The position numbers and the translations under genes are program-made. Of a DNA stretch of 64,000 bases, positions 23,163 through 33,582 are shown one piece after another. Below the pieces are notes generated by a model. It had not been told where the DNA came from, ran no database searches, and worked only from the letters and a program-made list of their open reading frames with translations. Position 1 is the stretch's first letter, and the number at the start of each line of letters is the position of its first letter. The stretch is taken from NCBI RefSeq assembly GCF_030247195.1, contig NC_080672.1, positions 14,012,001 to 14,076,000 of the forward strand. Direction: 5' to 3'. The stretch comes from Topomyia yanbarensis (lineage: Eukaryota > Arthropoda > Insecta > Diptera > Culicidae).

Positions 23163-25304
23163 GAGTAAAGAGTAAAGAGTAAAGAGTAAAGAGTAAAGAG
23201 TAAAGAGTAAAGAGTAAAGAGTAAAGAGTAAAGAGTAAAGAGTAAAGAGTAAAGAGTAAAGAGTAAAGAGTAAAGAGTAAAGAGTAAAGAGTAAAGAGTA
23301 AAGAGTAAAGAGTAAAGAGTAAAGAGTAAAGAGTAAAGAGTAAAGAGTAAAGAGTAAAGAGTAAAGAGCAAAGAGTAAAGAGTAAAGAGTAAAGAGTAAA
23401 GAGTAAAGAGTAAAGAGTAAAGAGTAAAGAGTAAAGAGTAAAGAGTAAAGAGTAAAGAGTAAAGAGTAAAGAGTAAAGAGTAAAGAGAAAAGAGTAAAGA
23501 GTAAAGAGTAAAGAGTAAAGAGTAAAGAGTAAAGAGTAAAGAGTAAAGAGTAAAGAGTAAAGAGTAAAGAGTAAAGAGTAAAGAGTAAAGAGTAAAGAGT
23601 AAAGAGTAAAGAGTAAAGAGTAAAGAGTAAAGAGTAAAGAGTAAAGAGTAAAGAGTAAAGAGTAAAGAGTAAAGAGTAAAGAGTAAAGAGTAAAGAGTAA
23701 AGAGTAAAGAGTAAAGAGTAAAGAGTAAAGAGTAAAGAGTAAAGAGTAAAGAGTAAAGAGTAAAGAGTAAAGAGTAAAGAGTAAAGAGTAAAGAGTAAAG
23801 AGTAAAGAGTAAAGAGTAAAGAGTAAAGAGTAAAGAGTAAAGAGTAAAGAGTAAAGAGTAAAGAGTAAAGAGTAAAGAGTAAAGAGTAAAGAGTAAAGAG
23901 TAAAGAGTAAAGAGTAAAGAGTAAAGAGTAAAGAGTAAAGAGTAAAGAGTAAAGAGTAAAGAGTAAAGAGTAAAGAGTAAAGAGTAAAGAGTAAAGAGTA
24001 AAGAGTAAAGAGTAAAGAGTAAAGAGTAAAGAGTAAAGAGTAAAGAGTAAAGAGTAAAGAGTAAAGAGTAAAGAGTAAAGAGTAAAGAGTAAAGAGTAAA
24101 GAGTAAAGAGTAAAGAGTAAAGAGTAAAGAGTAAAGAGTAAAGAGTAAAGAGTAAAGAGTAAAGAGTAAAGAGTAAAGAGTAAAGAGTAAAGAGTAAAGA
24201 GTAAAGAGTAAAGAGTAAAGAGTAAAGAGTAAAGAGTAAAGAGTAAAGAGTAAAGAGTAAAGAGTAAAGAGTAAAGAGTAAAGAGTAAAGAGTAAAGAGT
24301 AAAGAGTAAAGAGTAAAGAGTAAAGAGTAAAGAGTAAAGAGTAAAGAGTAAAGAGTAAAGAGTAAAGAGTAAAGAGTAAAGAGTAAAGAGTAAAGAGTAA
24401 AGAGTAAAGAGTAAAGAGTAAAGAGTAAAGAGTAAAGAGTAAAGAGTAAAGAGTAAAGAGTAAAGAGTAAAGAGTAAAGAGTAAAGAGTAAAGAGTAAAG
24501 AGTAAAGAGTAAAGAGTAAAGAGTAAAGAGTAAAGAGTAAAGAGTAAAGAGTAAAGAGTAAAGAGTAAAGAGTAAAGAGTAAAGAGTAAAGAGTAAAGAG
24601 TAAAGAGTAAAGAGTAAAGAGTAAAGAGTAAAGAGTAAAGAGTAAAGAGTAAAGAGTAAAGAGTAAAGAGTAAAGAGTAAAGAGTAAAGAGTAAAGAGTA
24701 AAGAGTAAAGAGTAAAGAGTAAAGAGTAAAGAGTAAAGAGTAAAGAGTAAAGAGTAAAGAGTAAAGAGTAAAGAGTAAAGAGTAAAGAGTAAAGAGTAAA
24801 GAGTAAAGAGTAAAGAGTAAAGAGTAAAGAGTAAAGAGTAAAGAGTAAAGAGTAAAGAGTAAAGAGTAAAGAGTAAAGAGTAAAGAGTAAAGAGTAAAGA
24901 GTAAAGAGTAAAGAGTAGAGAGTAAAGAGTAAAGAGTAAAGAGTAAAGAGTAAAGAGTAAAGAGTAAAGAGTAAAGAGTAAAGAGTAAAGAGTAAAGAGT
25001 AAAGAGTAAAGAGTAAAGAGTAAAGAGTAAAGAGTAAAGAGTAAAGAGTAAAGAGTAAAGAGTAAAGAGTAAAGAGTAAAGAGTAAAGAGTAAAGAGTAA
25101 AGAGTAAAGAGTAAAGAGTAAAGAGTAAAGAGTAAAGAGTAAAGAGTAAAGAGTAAAGAGTAAAGAGTAAAGAGTAAAGAGTAAAGAGTAAAGAGTAAAG
25201 AGTAAAGAGTAAAGAGTAAAGAGTAAAGAGTAAAGAGTAAAGAGTAAAGAGTAAAGAGTAAAGAGTAAAGAGTAAAGAGTAAAGAGTAAAGAGTAAAGAG
25301 TAAA
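23163..25304 (+). repeat. Tandem array of GAGTAAA (7 bases), 306 copies
   Basis: Exact 7-base phase is kept over 2142 bases. I find three variant units only: GAGCAAA at 23366, GAGAAAA at 23485 and GAGTAGA at 24913. There are no length variants. The minus strand is free of stops, producing a spurious open frame of nearly 780 codons that also spans the upstream island. The plus strand lacks T-poor breaks and contains a TAA in every unit. Confidence 0.97.
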
Positions 25305-25785
25305 AACTAAAAAGTAAAAAAGTCCATAGCACAGAACCTCGAGGCGAAAACTCAGAATCCAGAGTTAAGAATGCAGAGTCCAGAGTTCAGAGTGAAGAGA
25401 ACAGAGTCGACAATCCTGGGTCCAGAGTCCAGCGCCCAGTGTTCTCAACCCAAATTACTGTGGCCAGAGTCCAGAGCGCTGAGACCAGAATCCAGAGCCC
25501 GAAGTGCTTAACCCAAAATACTGAGGCAAGAGTTTAGACTCTAGAGCAGACAGCCCAGAACCCAGGGGCCAGAATACAGAGTCCGTAACACAGAATCTCG
25601 AGGCGAGAGTCCAGAGTCCACAACATAGCGTAAAGAGTGTAGCATCCAGAGCTCAAAGTCCAGAATCTAGAGCTCAGAGTCCAGAGACGAGAATCCTGAC
25701 ACCAGAGTTCAGAGACCAGAGTCCTCAACTCAAAATACTGAGCCCAGTGTCCCGAGTTCAGAGCCCAGGGTCCAGAGCTAAGACA
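25305..25785 (+). repeat. Degenerate heptamer zone, consensus near CAGAGTC
   Basis: CAGAGTC, CAGAATC and CAGAGTT words recur every 7 bases or multiples of 7. A longer phrase appears at least twice: ACAGAACCTCGAGGCGA near 25332 and ACAGAATCTCGAGGCGA near 25590. A second phrase, TCAACCCAAATTACTG, has relatives near 25508 (TTAACCCAAAATACTG) and 25728. This indicates an old array with its own higher-order repeats of roughly 250 bases. Confidence 0.75.
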
Positions 25786-26260
25786 TCTGGAATTAGAATT
25801 TTATGGAGTTCAATTTTAAATTTCTGATTTTGAATTATGAGATTCGGATTTTTAATGTTGACATCAGAAATTCGAATCTAGAAATTTGAAATTCGAAATG
25901 CGATATCCATAATTTTACATTCGAATTTCTGATGGCGAATTTCAACTTTCGATTTATGGATTTTTTTAATTCGTGATCAGAAATCCGAATTTTGGCACTG
26001 GAAATTCGAATTTCTTCATCAGACATTGAATATCACCATAATCTCAGATGTCAAAATTTGAATTTCGGATTTCTGACGAAGAATTTCGAAATTACACGTC
26101 AGCAAGTCTCAATTTGAAATTTGACGTCACAAAATTGAAATTAGTATCCAGTTTTGATTCAAAATATATGATTTTCGATTTCCGTTAGCAGATTCACGAT
26201 CCATATTCAAATTTTCACACTTACGATTTGAACTTAAAAATTTCTGTAAGTTCTCTTGGT
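25786..26260 (+). repeat. Degenerate heptamer zone, GAAATTC/GAATTTC type
   Basis: From about 25870, more than thirty successive 7-base steps show related words such as TCGAATC, TAGAAAT, TTGAAAT, TCGAAAT, TCGAATT and TCTGATG. The core GAANTTC is nearly its own reverse complement, so both strands look alike. The composite word ATCAGAAATTCGAA or its reverse complement recurs. Confidence 0.7.
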
Positions 26261-28489
26261 TCACAAGTTTTTATGATTCTATAGATTATATTGATATTCT
26301 TCTATTGTTTTGAATACTACTTTCTGACATATATTATCTATTGAACTAGTACAACTTTGTTCTAGAAATTATTCAATTAATACTGAAATTGAAACACTAC
26401 TCAGTAGTACATTCCTGGACAATCCAAATGACTTAAACAGTCGCGATGGAAAACGACCAAATCTAATTTTTCGAATAAACCAAACCCAATCAACGAACAA
26501 ACGGTCAAACGAAAGTAAACGCCAAAAGTCCCACAACAATCTGGCACGAATCGCTCCAACTTAGCTCATGAATCGCAACAAAGTTTGCTAGAGAGTATTC
26601 ACATTCTGCGAAATGTTTTACGATTCCCGCACAATTTATGAAGCACCGTTGCAGAATTTAATGAATCACAACCAGCAACCTCATAAACAATCGATCCGTC
26701 CGCCGTTCCGAACCGGGTAAGCTGAAACTACCACCCCTTTCCTCACACCCAATCCCTCTCTCGCGTTACAATCACGTTCGCGTACACAAAAATGAAAGCC
26801 GTATAAATGTCTAATTGCGATGAAATTAATTAATTTATGGTATAATACTTCAGAAAACTGATTAAACTTCCCTGTTGTTTCTTCTTTGGCCCGTAGCAGG
26901 CCATGCCATGGTGGTTGCTAGCTCCCATAGTCTTCCTCCCTCGTGGATACCCCCACACTGGTTGTACTCTCCGACAAGCTTTTGTGCTTTCTGAATGAGA
27001 GTAGGCGTGTGTACGAACTTGTGTCTTACAGCAACTTTGCTGCATCATTCAAGACGCGCGGTGTGGGAGATCATCCTCAAGAACCAGAACACAAGAAAAA
27101 GATCAGCACCGATACTGGAATAAAAAGCCTCTTCCGCTGGTTGCGTTCAAGTAACTAAAATACGCCAGCAGTCGGGAGAACAGAGTTGCGTAAGCCGCTA
27201 GCCAGGAATGAGTGGGACAGAATTTCATATTTCATGTGGCAATAACCGAGAATTTCCTGCCACTGTTTCCTCACTGTACACCGAAACTTTCCCCGTACGA
27301 GAAGAGCGAGCGAGAGTGAAAGGGAAAAAAACTTTTCCCGAAGAACTACTACCACTTCCTCCGCTCGTTCGTCCGTGAGGTGGAGTGGACTGGTGGGTGG
27401 TGATGCAGCGTTGAAGATGTGTTTCCCGGGACTAGGACAACGCGCGCGTGATCAGTAGGCGGGGAGTGAGAGCGTGGATGATGTTTTAATAATATTCAAA
27501 ACTTTTGTTATTTGATATCCATCGGAAGGTAGTTGTAGAGCGAGAGCGTTTCTTGCTTCTACCCGTTACTGGTCGGGCACAGTAGTGGCAAGGACGAACG
27601 AAGCTGGTGATGATAAAGGGCAGTTTCCGTCTCCTCTCGGTTGCCTCGATTCGTTCAGTGGAGAGACACTGTTGCATGTTTTCCGTTCGAAGCGATGGTG
27701 ATCCTGAAGAGTAACGCGGGGGCCTTGGGGAACGAATTGCGCATATCCGCTTCGGGTTTTTATTTTTTTTTTCTTTCTTTTCCACCACTCCACCAGAGTT
27801 CTCAGCGACTAGTCCCAGCAGCGAACAAAAGATTGTCTGAGGCCGTGCCCAGGGGCTTTTCTCATCACATTTTGGCTAGAGCTAGATTTACACTGTCCGG
27901 GCGGTGTGACGATGCGGTAAGTACTTGAGACCAGACTCATTTGGGTACGGTGAAAAGAAATGACTATCACTTCATATCTGGGACCGAGCAAGAGTCAGAA
28001 CATCAGCTCCCTCTCCGATGTATCCACTTCACTTTTCACTTCTTCCTCCCACGTACGTACGGGGGACAACGAGATAAGGGGTGAGACATGTTGAGACTTA
28101 AAAAATGACACTTTTTACGCTGTCTCGTCCTTTTGCTTGCGCCCGGTGCCATCGCGGGTTGGGATTTTGTGTCGGGATTTTTAATCAGCTGGGGACGGCT
28201 CGGTACCCCATTAGGTTACACTTGAGAGCGTCTTTTTTCGCCGTGAAAGGTACAGAAGAGCTTTTAGTCGGAACAGAGGAAGAGCATAACTATAATAGTC
28301 TGCTCGCTGTTCGCTATTAAAATGTGATGGTTTGTGATGGCAGCGTTAGGGTGGTTCACCTAGCAGACGGGTTTCGAGTTGTTTTATCTGAACTGTTTGG
28401 AGATGATTGAAAGATCCAAAATTAATTAGGCATGAGATGATAGGGACATTTTGTTTAACCTAAATCGAATAGCTATATTTATATCATCA
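26261..28489. other. Non-repetitive interlude inside cluster 2
   Basis: About 2.2 kb without tandem structure, GC-richer than its surroundings. Open frames up to 100 codons (for example 27486-27788 minus) overlap one another and have no recognised domain. The only tandem arrays in cluster 2 lie on either side, so this could be the original local sequence or an insertion. Confidence 0.45.
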
Positions 28490-29937
28490 CCTGAATTTCG
28501 AAACATTTCAAATTTTGAATTTCAATTATCGAAATAATTTCGAATATCGAATTACAGATTTCCATTTTTTCTGATTATGGGTTTCGTATTTTTGAGTTGA
28601 ATTCTGAAATTTGACATCAGAAATTCACAATTTTGCATACGAAATTTGACATCAGCAATTCGAAAATCGTTTTCCGATATTTGAAACCCGAAACTTTAAA
28701 TAATTTAATAAAATTTTTAATTATGAATTCTACATTCGAATTTCAAAATTTCGAATTTCGATCGACATCAGAAACTTGAAATTTGATTCAGAAAGTCGAC
28801 ATCAGAAATTCGAAATTCAAGGTTTGAATTTCAAATTTCAAATCTCGAATTTCGAATCTATAATTAAAATTATAGAATTTCTGATGTAAAACTTCTGAAT
28901 TCATTATCGGAAATTGGAAATTTAAAATTCGAGCCTCGAAATTCAAAATTCGAACTTTCATATTTCAATTCCGACATCTGAAATTCGAAGAATTTCTAAT
29001 TTCAGATGTCGAATTTTCAAATTCGGTATTATAAATGTTGAAATTTGAAAGTTGGAATTCGACTTTCGAAAATCGGCATCAGAAATTCGGCACTTGAAAT
29101 TCTAATTTTTTATTTCGAATTTTGGATCTTGAATTTCGGAATATTTTGAAAATCTGATGAAATTCGGTTTCGAAATTTGACATCAGGTTTTTGAAATAAG
29201 AAACGCGAAATTCGAATTTCGAAAAACTAATTTAAAATTTCTGATGACGAATTTCCCTTTCCCCTTTCCGAAATCAGAAATTCGAAATTCGTCTGTCAAA
29301 TTGCAAGTATCGAATTTCTAAAGCCGAATTTCGAATTTTAGATGTTGAATTTCGGCATCCGAAATTCGTGATTCGAATTTGTAAATCTATATTTCGAAAC
29401 TCGTCATAAGAATTTCAAAATCAACCACTCGGAATTCCAACTTCGAAATTTTACATTAGGAATTCGAAGGTCAAATTCCGAATTTCAGATGGCAATGTCA
29501 AGCATAGTTTCGAATCTCTGGCATATAATTTCGAAATTTGGTAACAGATATTAGAAATCAGAAATTTGAGCATCGAAAATTCTAAATTGAATAAACGAAA
29601 TTCAAATTTTGGCATCAGACATACGATATTCGAAAATCAAAATTCAAACTGGGGGAGTCGATTTTTAGATGTCGAATTTTTAATAATTAATTACGGATTT
29701 CGAATTTCTGAGTTTCGAATTTCTGATGTCCAATTTCGGAATTCAGCAACAGAAATTTTAAATTAAACATTCAAATATAACACTCAGAGTTTGAAATTTT
29801 AACTTGAAATTAAAAATTTTAATTTGAAATTGTGGAATTTGAATTTTTGCACTTGAAAATTAAAAATTTAAACGTGAAATTTGAAATTTGACGTTTGGCA
29901 TTTGACATTTGAAATTGGGAATGGGTAATTGTAAATT
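28490..29937 (+). repeat. Degenerate heptamer zone preceding the GGAAAGT array
   Basis: Words of the GAAATTC/GAATTTC type fill 1.4 kb. A two-heptamer phrase GACATCAGAAATTC recurs in variant forms near 28615, 28645, 28775, 28798, 28970, 29079 and 29605, and in reverse complement as GAATTTCTGATGTC. At the right end the heptamers TGACATT, TGAAATT, GGGAATG, GGTAATT and GTAAATT run in perfect phase into GGAAACT and GGAAAGT at 29938. Confidence 0.75.
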
Positions 29938-32900
29938 GGAAACTGGAAAGTGGAAAGTGGAAAGTGGAAAGTGGAAAGTGGAAAGTGGAAAGTGGAAAGA
30001 GGAAAGTGGAAAGTGGAAAGTGGAAAGTGGAAAGTGGAAAGTGGAAAGTGGAAAGTGGAAAGTGGAAAGTGGAAAGTGGAAAGTGGAAAGTGGAAAGTGG
30101 AAAGTGGAAAGTGGAAAGTGGAAAGTAGAAAGTGGAAAGTGGAAAGAGGAAAGTGGAAAGTGGAAAGTGGAAAGTGGAAAGAGGAAAGTGGAAAGTGGAA
30201 AGTGGAAAGTGGAAAGAGGAAAGTGGAAAGTGGAAAGTGGAAAGTGGAAAGTGGAAAGTGGAAAGTGGAAAGTGGAAAGTGGAAAGTGGAAAGTGGAAAG
30301 TGGAAAGTGGAAAGTGGAAAGTGGAAAGTGGAAAGTGGAAAGTGGAAAGTGGAAAGTGGAAAGTGGAAAGTGGAAAGTGGAAAGTGGAAAGTGGAAAGAG
30401 GAAAGTGGAAAGTGGAAAGTGGAAAGTGGAAAGTGGAAAGTGGAAAGTGGAAAGTGGAAAGTGGAAAGTGGAAACTGGAAAGTGGAAAGTGGAAAGTGGA
30501 AAGTGGAAAGAGGAAAGTGGAAAGTGGAAAGTGGAAAGTGGAAAGTGGAAAGTGGAAAGTGGAAAGTGGAAAGTGGAAAGTGGAAAGTGGAAAGTGGAAA
30601 GTGGAAAGTGGAAAGTGGAAAGTGGAAAGTGGAAAGTGGAAAGTGGAAAGTGGAAAGTGGAAAGTGGAAAGTGGAAAGTGGAAAGTGGAAAGTGGAAAGT
30701 GGAAAGTGGAAAGTGGAAAGTGGAAAGTGGAAAGTGGAAAGTGGAAAGTGGAAAGTGGAAAGAGGAAAGTGGAAAGTGGAAAGTGGAAAGAGGAAAGTGG
30801 AAAGTGGAAAGTGGAAAGAGGAAAGTGGAAAGTGGAAAGTGGAAAGTGGAAAGTGGAAAGTGGAAAGAGGAAAGTGGAAAGTGGAAAGTGGAAAGTGGAA
30901 AGTGGAAAGTGGAAAGTGGAAAGTGGAAAGTGGAAGTGGAAAGTGGAAAGTGGAAAGTGAAAGTGGAAAGTGGAAAGTGGAAAGTGGAAAGTGGAAAGTG
31001 GAAAGTGGAAAGTGGAAAGTGGAAAGTGGAAAGTGGAAAGTGGAAAGTGGAAAGTGGAAAGTGGAAAGTGGAAAGTGGAAAGAGGAAAGTGGAAAGTGGA
31101 AAGTGGAAAGAGGAAAGTGGAAAGTGAAAGTGGAAAGAAGGAAAGTGGAAAGTGGAAAGTGGAAAGTGGAAAGAGGAAAGAGGAAAGTGGAAGTGGAAAG
31201 TGGGAAAGTGGAAAGTGGAAAGTGGAAAGTGGAAAGTGGAAAGTGGAAAGTGGAAAGTGAAAGTGGAAAGTGGAAAGTGGAAAGTGGAAAGTGGAAAGTG
31301 GAAAGTGGAAAGTGGAAAGTGGAAAGTGGAAAGTGGAAAGTGGAAAGTGGAAAGTGGAAAGTGGAAAGTGGAAAGTGGAAAGTGGAAAGTGGAACAGTGG
31401 AAAGTGGAAAGTGGAAAGTGGAAAGAGGAAAGTGGAAAGTGGAAAGTGAAAGTGGAAAGTGGAAAGTGGAAAGTGGAAAGTGGAAAGTGGAAAGTGGAAA
31501 GTGGAAAGTGGAAAGTGGAAAGTGGAAAGTGGAAAGTGGAAAGTGAAACTGGAAAGTGGAAAGTGGAAAGTGGAAAGTGGAAAGAGGAAAGTGGAAAATG
31601 GAAAGTGGAAAGTGGAAAGTGGAAAGTGGAAAGTGGAAAGTGGAAAGTGGAAAGTGGAAAGTGGAAAGTGGAAAGTGGAAAGTGGAAAGTGGAAAGTGGA
31701 AAGTGGAAAGTGGAAAGTGGAAAGTGGAAAGTGGAAAGTGGAAAGTGGAAAGTGGAAAGTGGAAAGTGGAAAGTGGAAAGTGGAAAGTGGAAAGTGGAAA
31801 GTGGAAAGTGGAAAGTGGAAAGTGGAAAGTGGAAAGTGGAAAGTGGAAAGTGGAAAGAGGAAAGTGGAAAGTGGAAAGTGGAAAGAGGAAGTGGAAAGTG
31901 GAAAGTGGAAAGTGGAGGAAAGTGGAAAGAGGAAAGTGGAAAGTGGAAAGTGGAAAGTGGAAAGTGGAAAGTGGAAAGTGAAAGTGGAAAGTGGAAAGTG
32001 GAAGTGGAAAGTGGAAAGTGGAAAGTGGAAAGTGGAAAGTGGAAAGTGGAAAGTGGAAAGTGGAAAGTGGAAAGTGGAAAGTGGAAAGTGGAAAGTGGAA
32101 AGTGGAAAGTGGAAAGTGGAAAGTGGAAAGTGGAAAGTGGAAAGTGGAAAGTGGAAAGTGGAAAGTGGGAAAGTGGAAAGTGGAAAGTGGAAAGTGGAAA
32201 GTGGAAAGTGGAAAGTGGAAGGAAAGTGGAAAGTGGAAAGTGGAAAGTGGAAAGTGGAAAGTGGAAAGTGGAAAGTGGAAAGTGGAAAGTGGAAAGTGGA
32301 AAGTGGAAAGTGGAAAGTGGAAAGTGGAAAGTGGAAAGTGGAAAGTGGAAAGTGGAAAGTGGAAAGTGGAAAGTGGAAAGTGGAAAGAGGAAAGAGGAAA
32401 GTGGAAAGTGGAAAGTGGAAAGAGGAAAGTGGAAAGTGAAAGTGGAAAGAGGAAAGTGGAAAGTGGAAAGTGGAAAGTGGAAAGAGGAAAGTGGAAAGTG
32501 GAAAGTGGAAAGTGGAAAGTGGAAAGTGGAAAGTGGAAAGTGGAAAGTGGAAAGTGGAAAGTGGAAAGTGGAAAGTGGAAAGTGGAAAGTGGAAAGTGGA
32601 AAGTGGAAAGTGAAAGTGGAAAGTGGAAAGTGGAAAGTGGAAAGTGGAGAGTGGAAAGTGGAAAGTGGAAAGTGGAAAGTGGAAAGTGGAAAGTGGAAAG
32701 TGGAAAGTGGAAAGTGAAAAGTGGAAAGTGGAAAGTGGAAAGTGGAAAGTGGAAAGTGGAAAGTGGAAAGTGGAAAGTGGAAAGTGGAAAGTGGAAAGTG
32801 GAAAGTGGAAAGTGGAAAGTGGAAAGTGGAAAGTGGAAAGTGGAAAGTGGAAAGTGGAAAGTGGAAAGTGGAAAGTGGAAAGTGGAAAGTGGAAAGTGGA

Positions 32901-33471
32901 AAGTGGAAAGTGGAAAGTGGAAAGTGGAAAGTGGAAAGTGGAAAGTGGAAAATGGAAAGTGGAAAGTGGAAAGTGGAAAGTGGAAAGTGGAAAGTGGAAA
33001 GTGGAAAGTGGAAAGTGGAAAGTGGAAAGTGGAAAGTGGAAAGTGGAAAGTGGAAAGTGGAAAGTGGAAGGTGGAAAGTGGAAAGTGGAAAGTGGAAAGT
33101 GGAAAGTGGAAAGTGGAAAGTGGAAAGTGGAAGTGGAAAGTGGAAAGAGGAAAGTGGAAAGTGGAAAGTGGAAAGTGGAAAGAGGAAAGTGGAAAGTGGA
33201 AAGAGGAAAGTGGAAAGTGGAAAGAGGAAAGTGGAAAGTGGAAAGTGGAAAGTGGAAAGTGGAAGTGGAAAGTGGAAAGTGGAAAGTGGAAAGTGGAAAG
33301 TGGAAAGTGGAAAGTGGAAAGTGGAAAGTGGAATGTGGAAAGTGGAAAGAAGAAAGTGGAAAGTGAAAAGTGGAAAGTGGAAAGTGGAAAGTGGAAAGTG
33401 GAAAGTGGAAAGAAGAAAGTGGAAAGTGGAAAATGGAAAGTGGAAATTGGAAATTGGAAATTGGAAATTGA
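29938..33471 (+). repeat. Tandem array of GGAAAGT (7 bases), about 500 copies, with variants
   Basis: This 3.5 kb array differs from the other large arrays in carrying many variant units. GGAAAGA units are scattered throughout. Six-base units (GAAAGT or GGAAGT) occur near 30933, 30957, 31128, 31192, 31257, 31447, 31889, 31979, 32002, 32427, 32611 and 33129. Some variant strings recur, for example GGAAAGA followed by GAAAGT near 31108, 31425 and 32419, indicating internal duplication. It ends in several GGAAATT units. The minus strand is stop-free across 1251 codons despite the indels, because no frame of the unit contains a stop. Confidence 0.95.
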
Positions 33472-33582
33472 AAATTTCTAATTCCCTTTTTTCAAATTTC
33501 ACATTTCGAATTTCGGATTTTGAATATTGAATTTTGAATTTTAAATATGGAATATTCAATTCTTGAATTTCCAATGTCGAAT
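33472..33582 (+). repeat. Degenerate heptamer bridge between GGAAAGT and ATCGAAT arrays
   Basis: In 7-base steps the bridge reads TTCAAAT, TTCACAT, TTCGAAT, TTCGGAT, TTTGAAT, ATTGAAT, TTTGAAT, TTTAAAT, ATGGAAT, ATTCAAT, one 8-base step, TTCCAAT and GTCGAAT, and then pure ATCGAAT. Confidence 0.8.

Noticed and set aside
23163..25304. Telomeric repeat
   Set aside because: Units do not match TTAGG or related telomere repeats, several different units are present, and unique DNA lies on both sides.
22993..25332. A minus-strand open frame of 779 codons (repeating LYSLLFT)
   Set aside because: Array by-product; only the short island part (22997-23119) deserves attention, and that is treated separately as a candidate exon.
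29819..33574. A minus-strand open frame of 1251 codons (repeating STFHFPL)
   Set aside because: It is a by-product of a stop-free heptamer. It crosses units of 6 and 7 bases without a break because every frame is open, and it has no domain.
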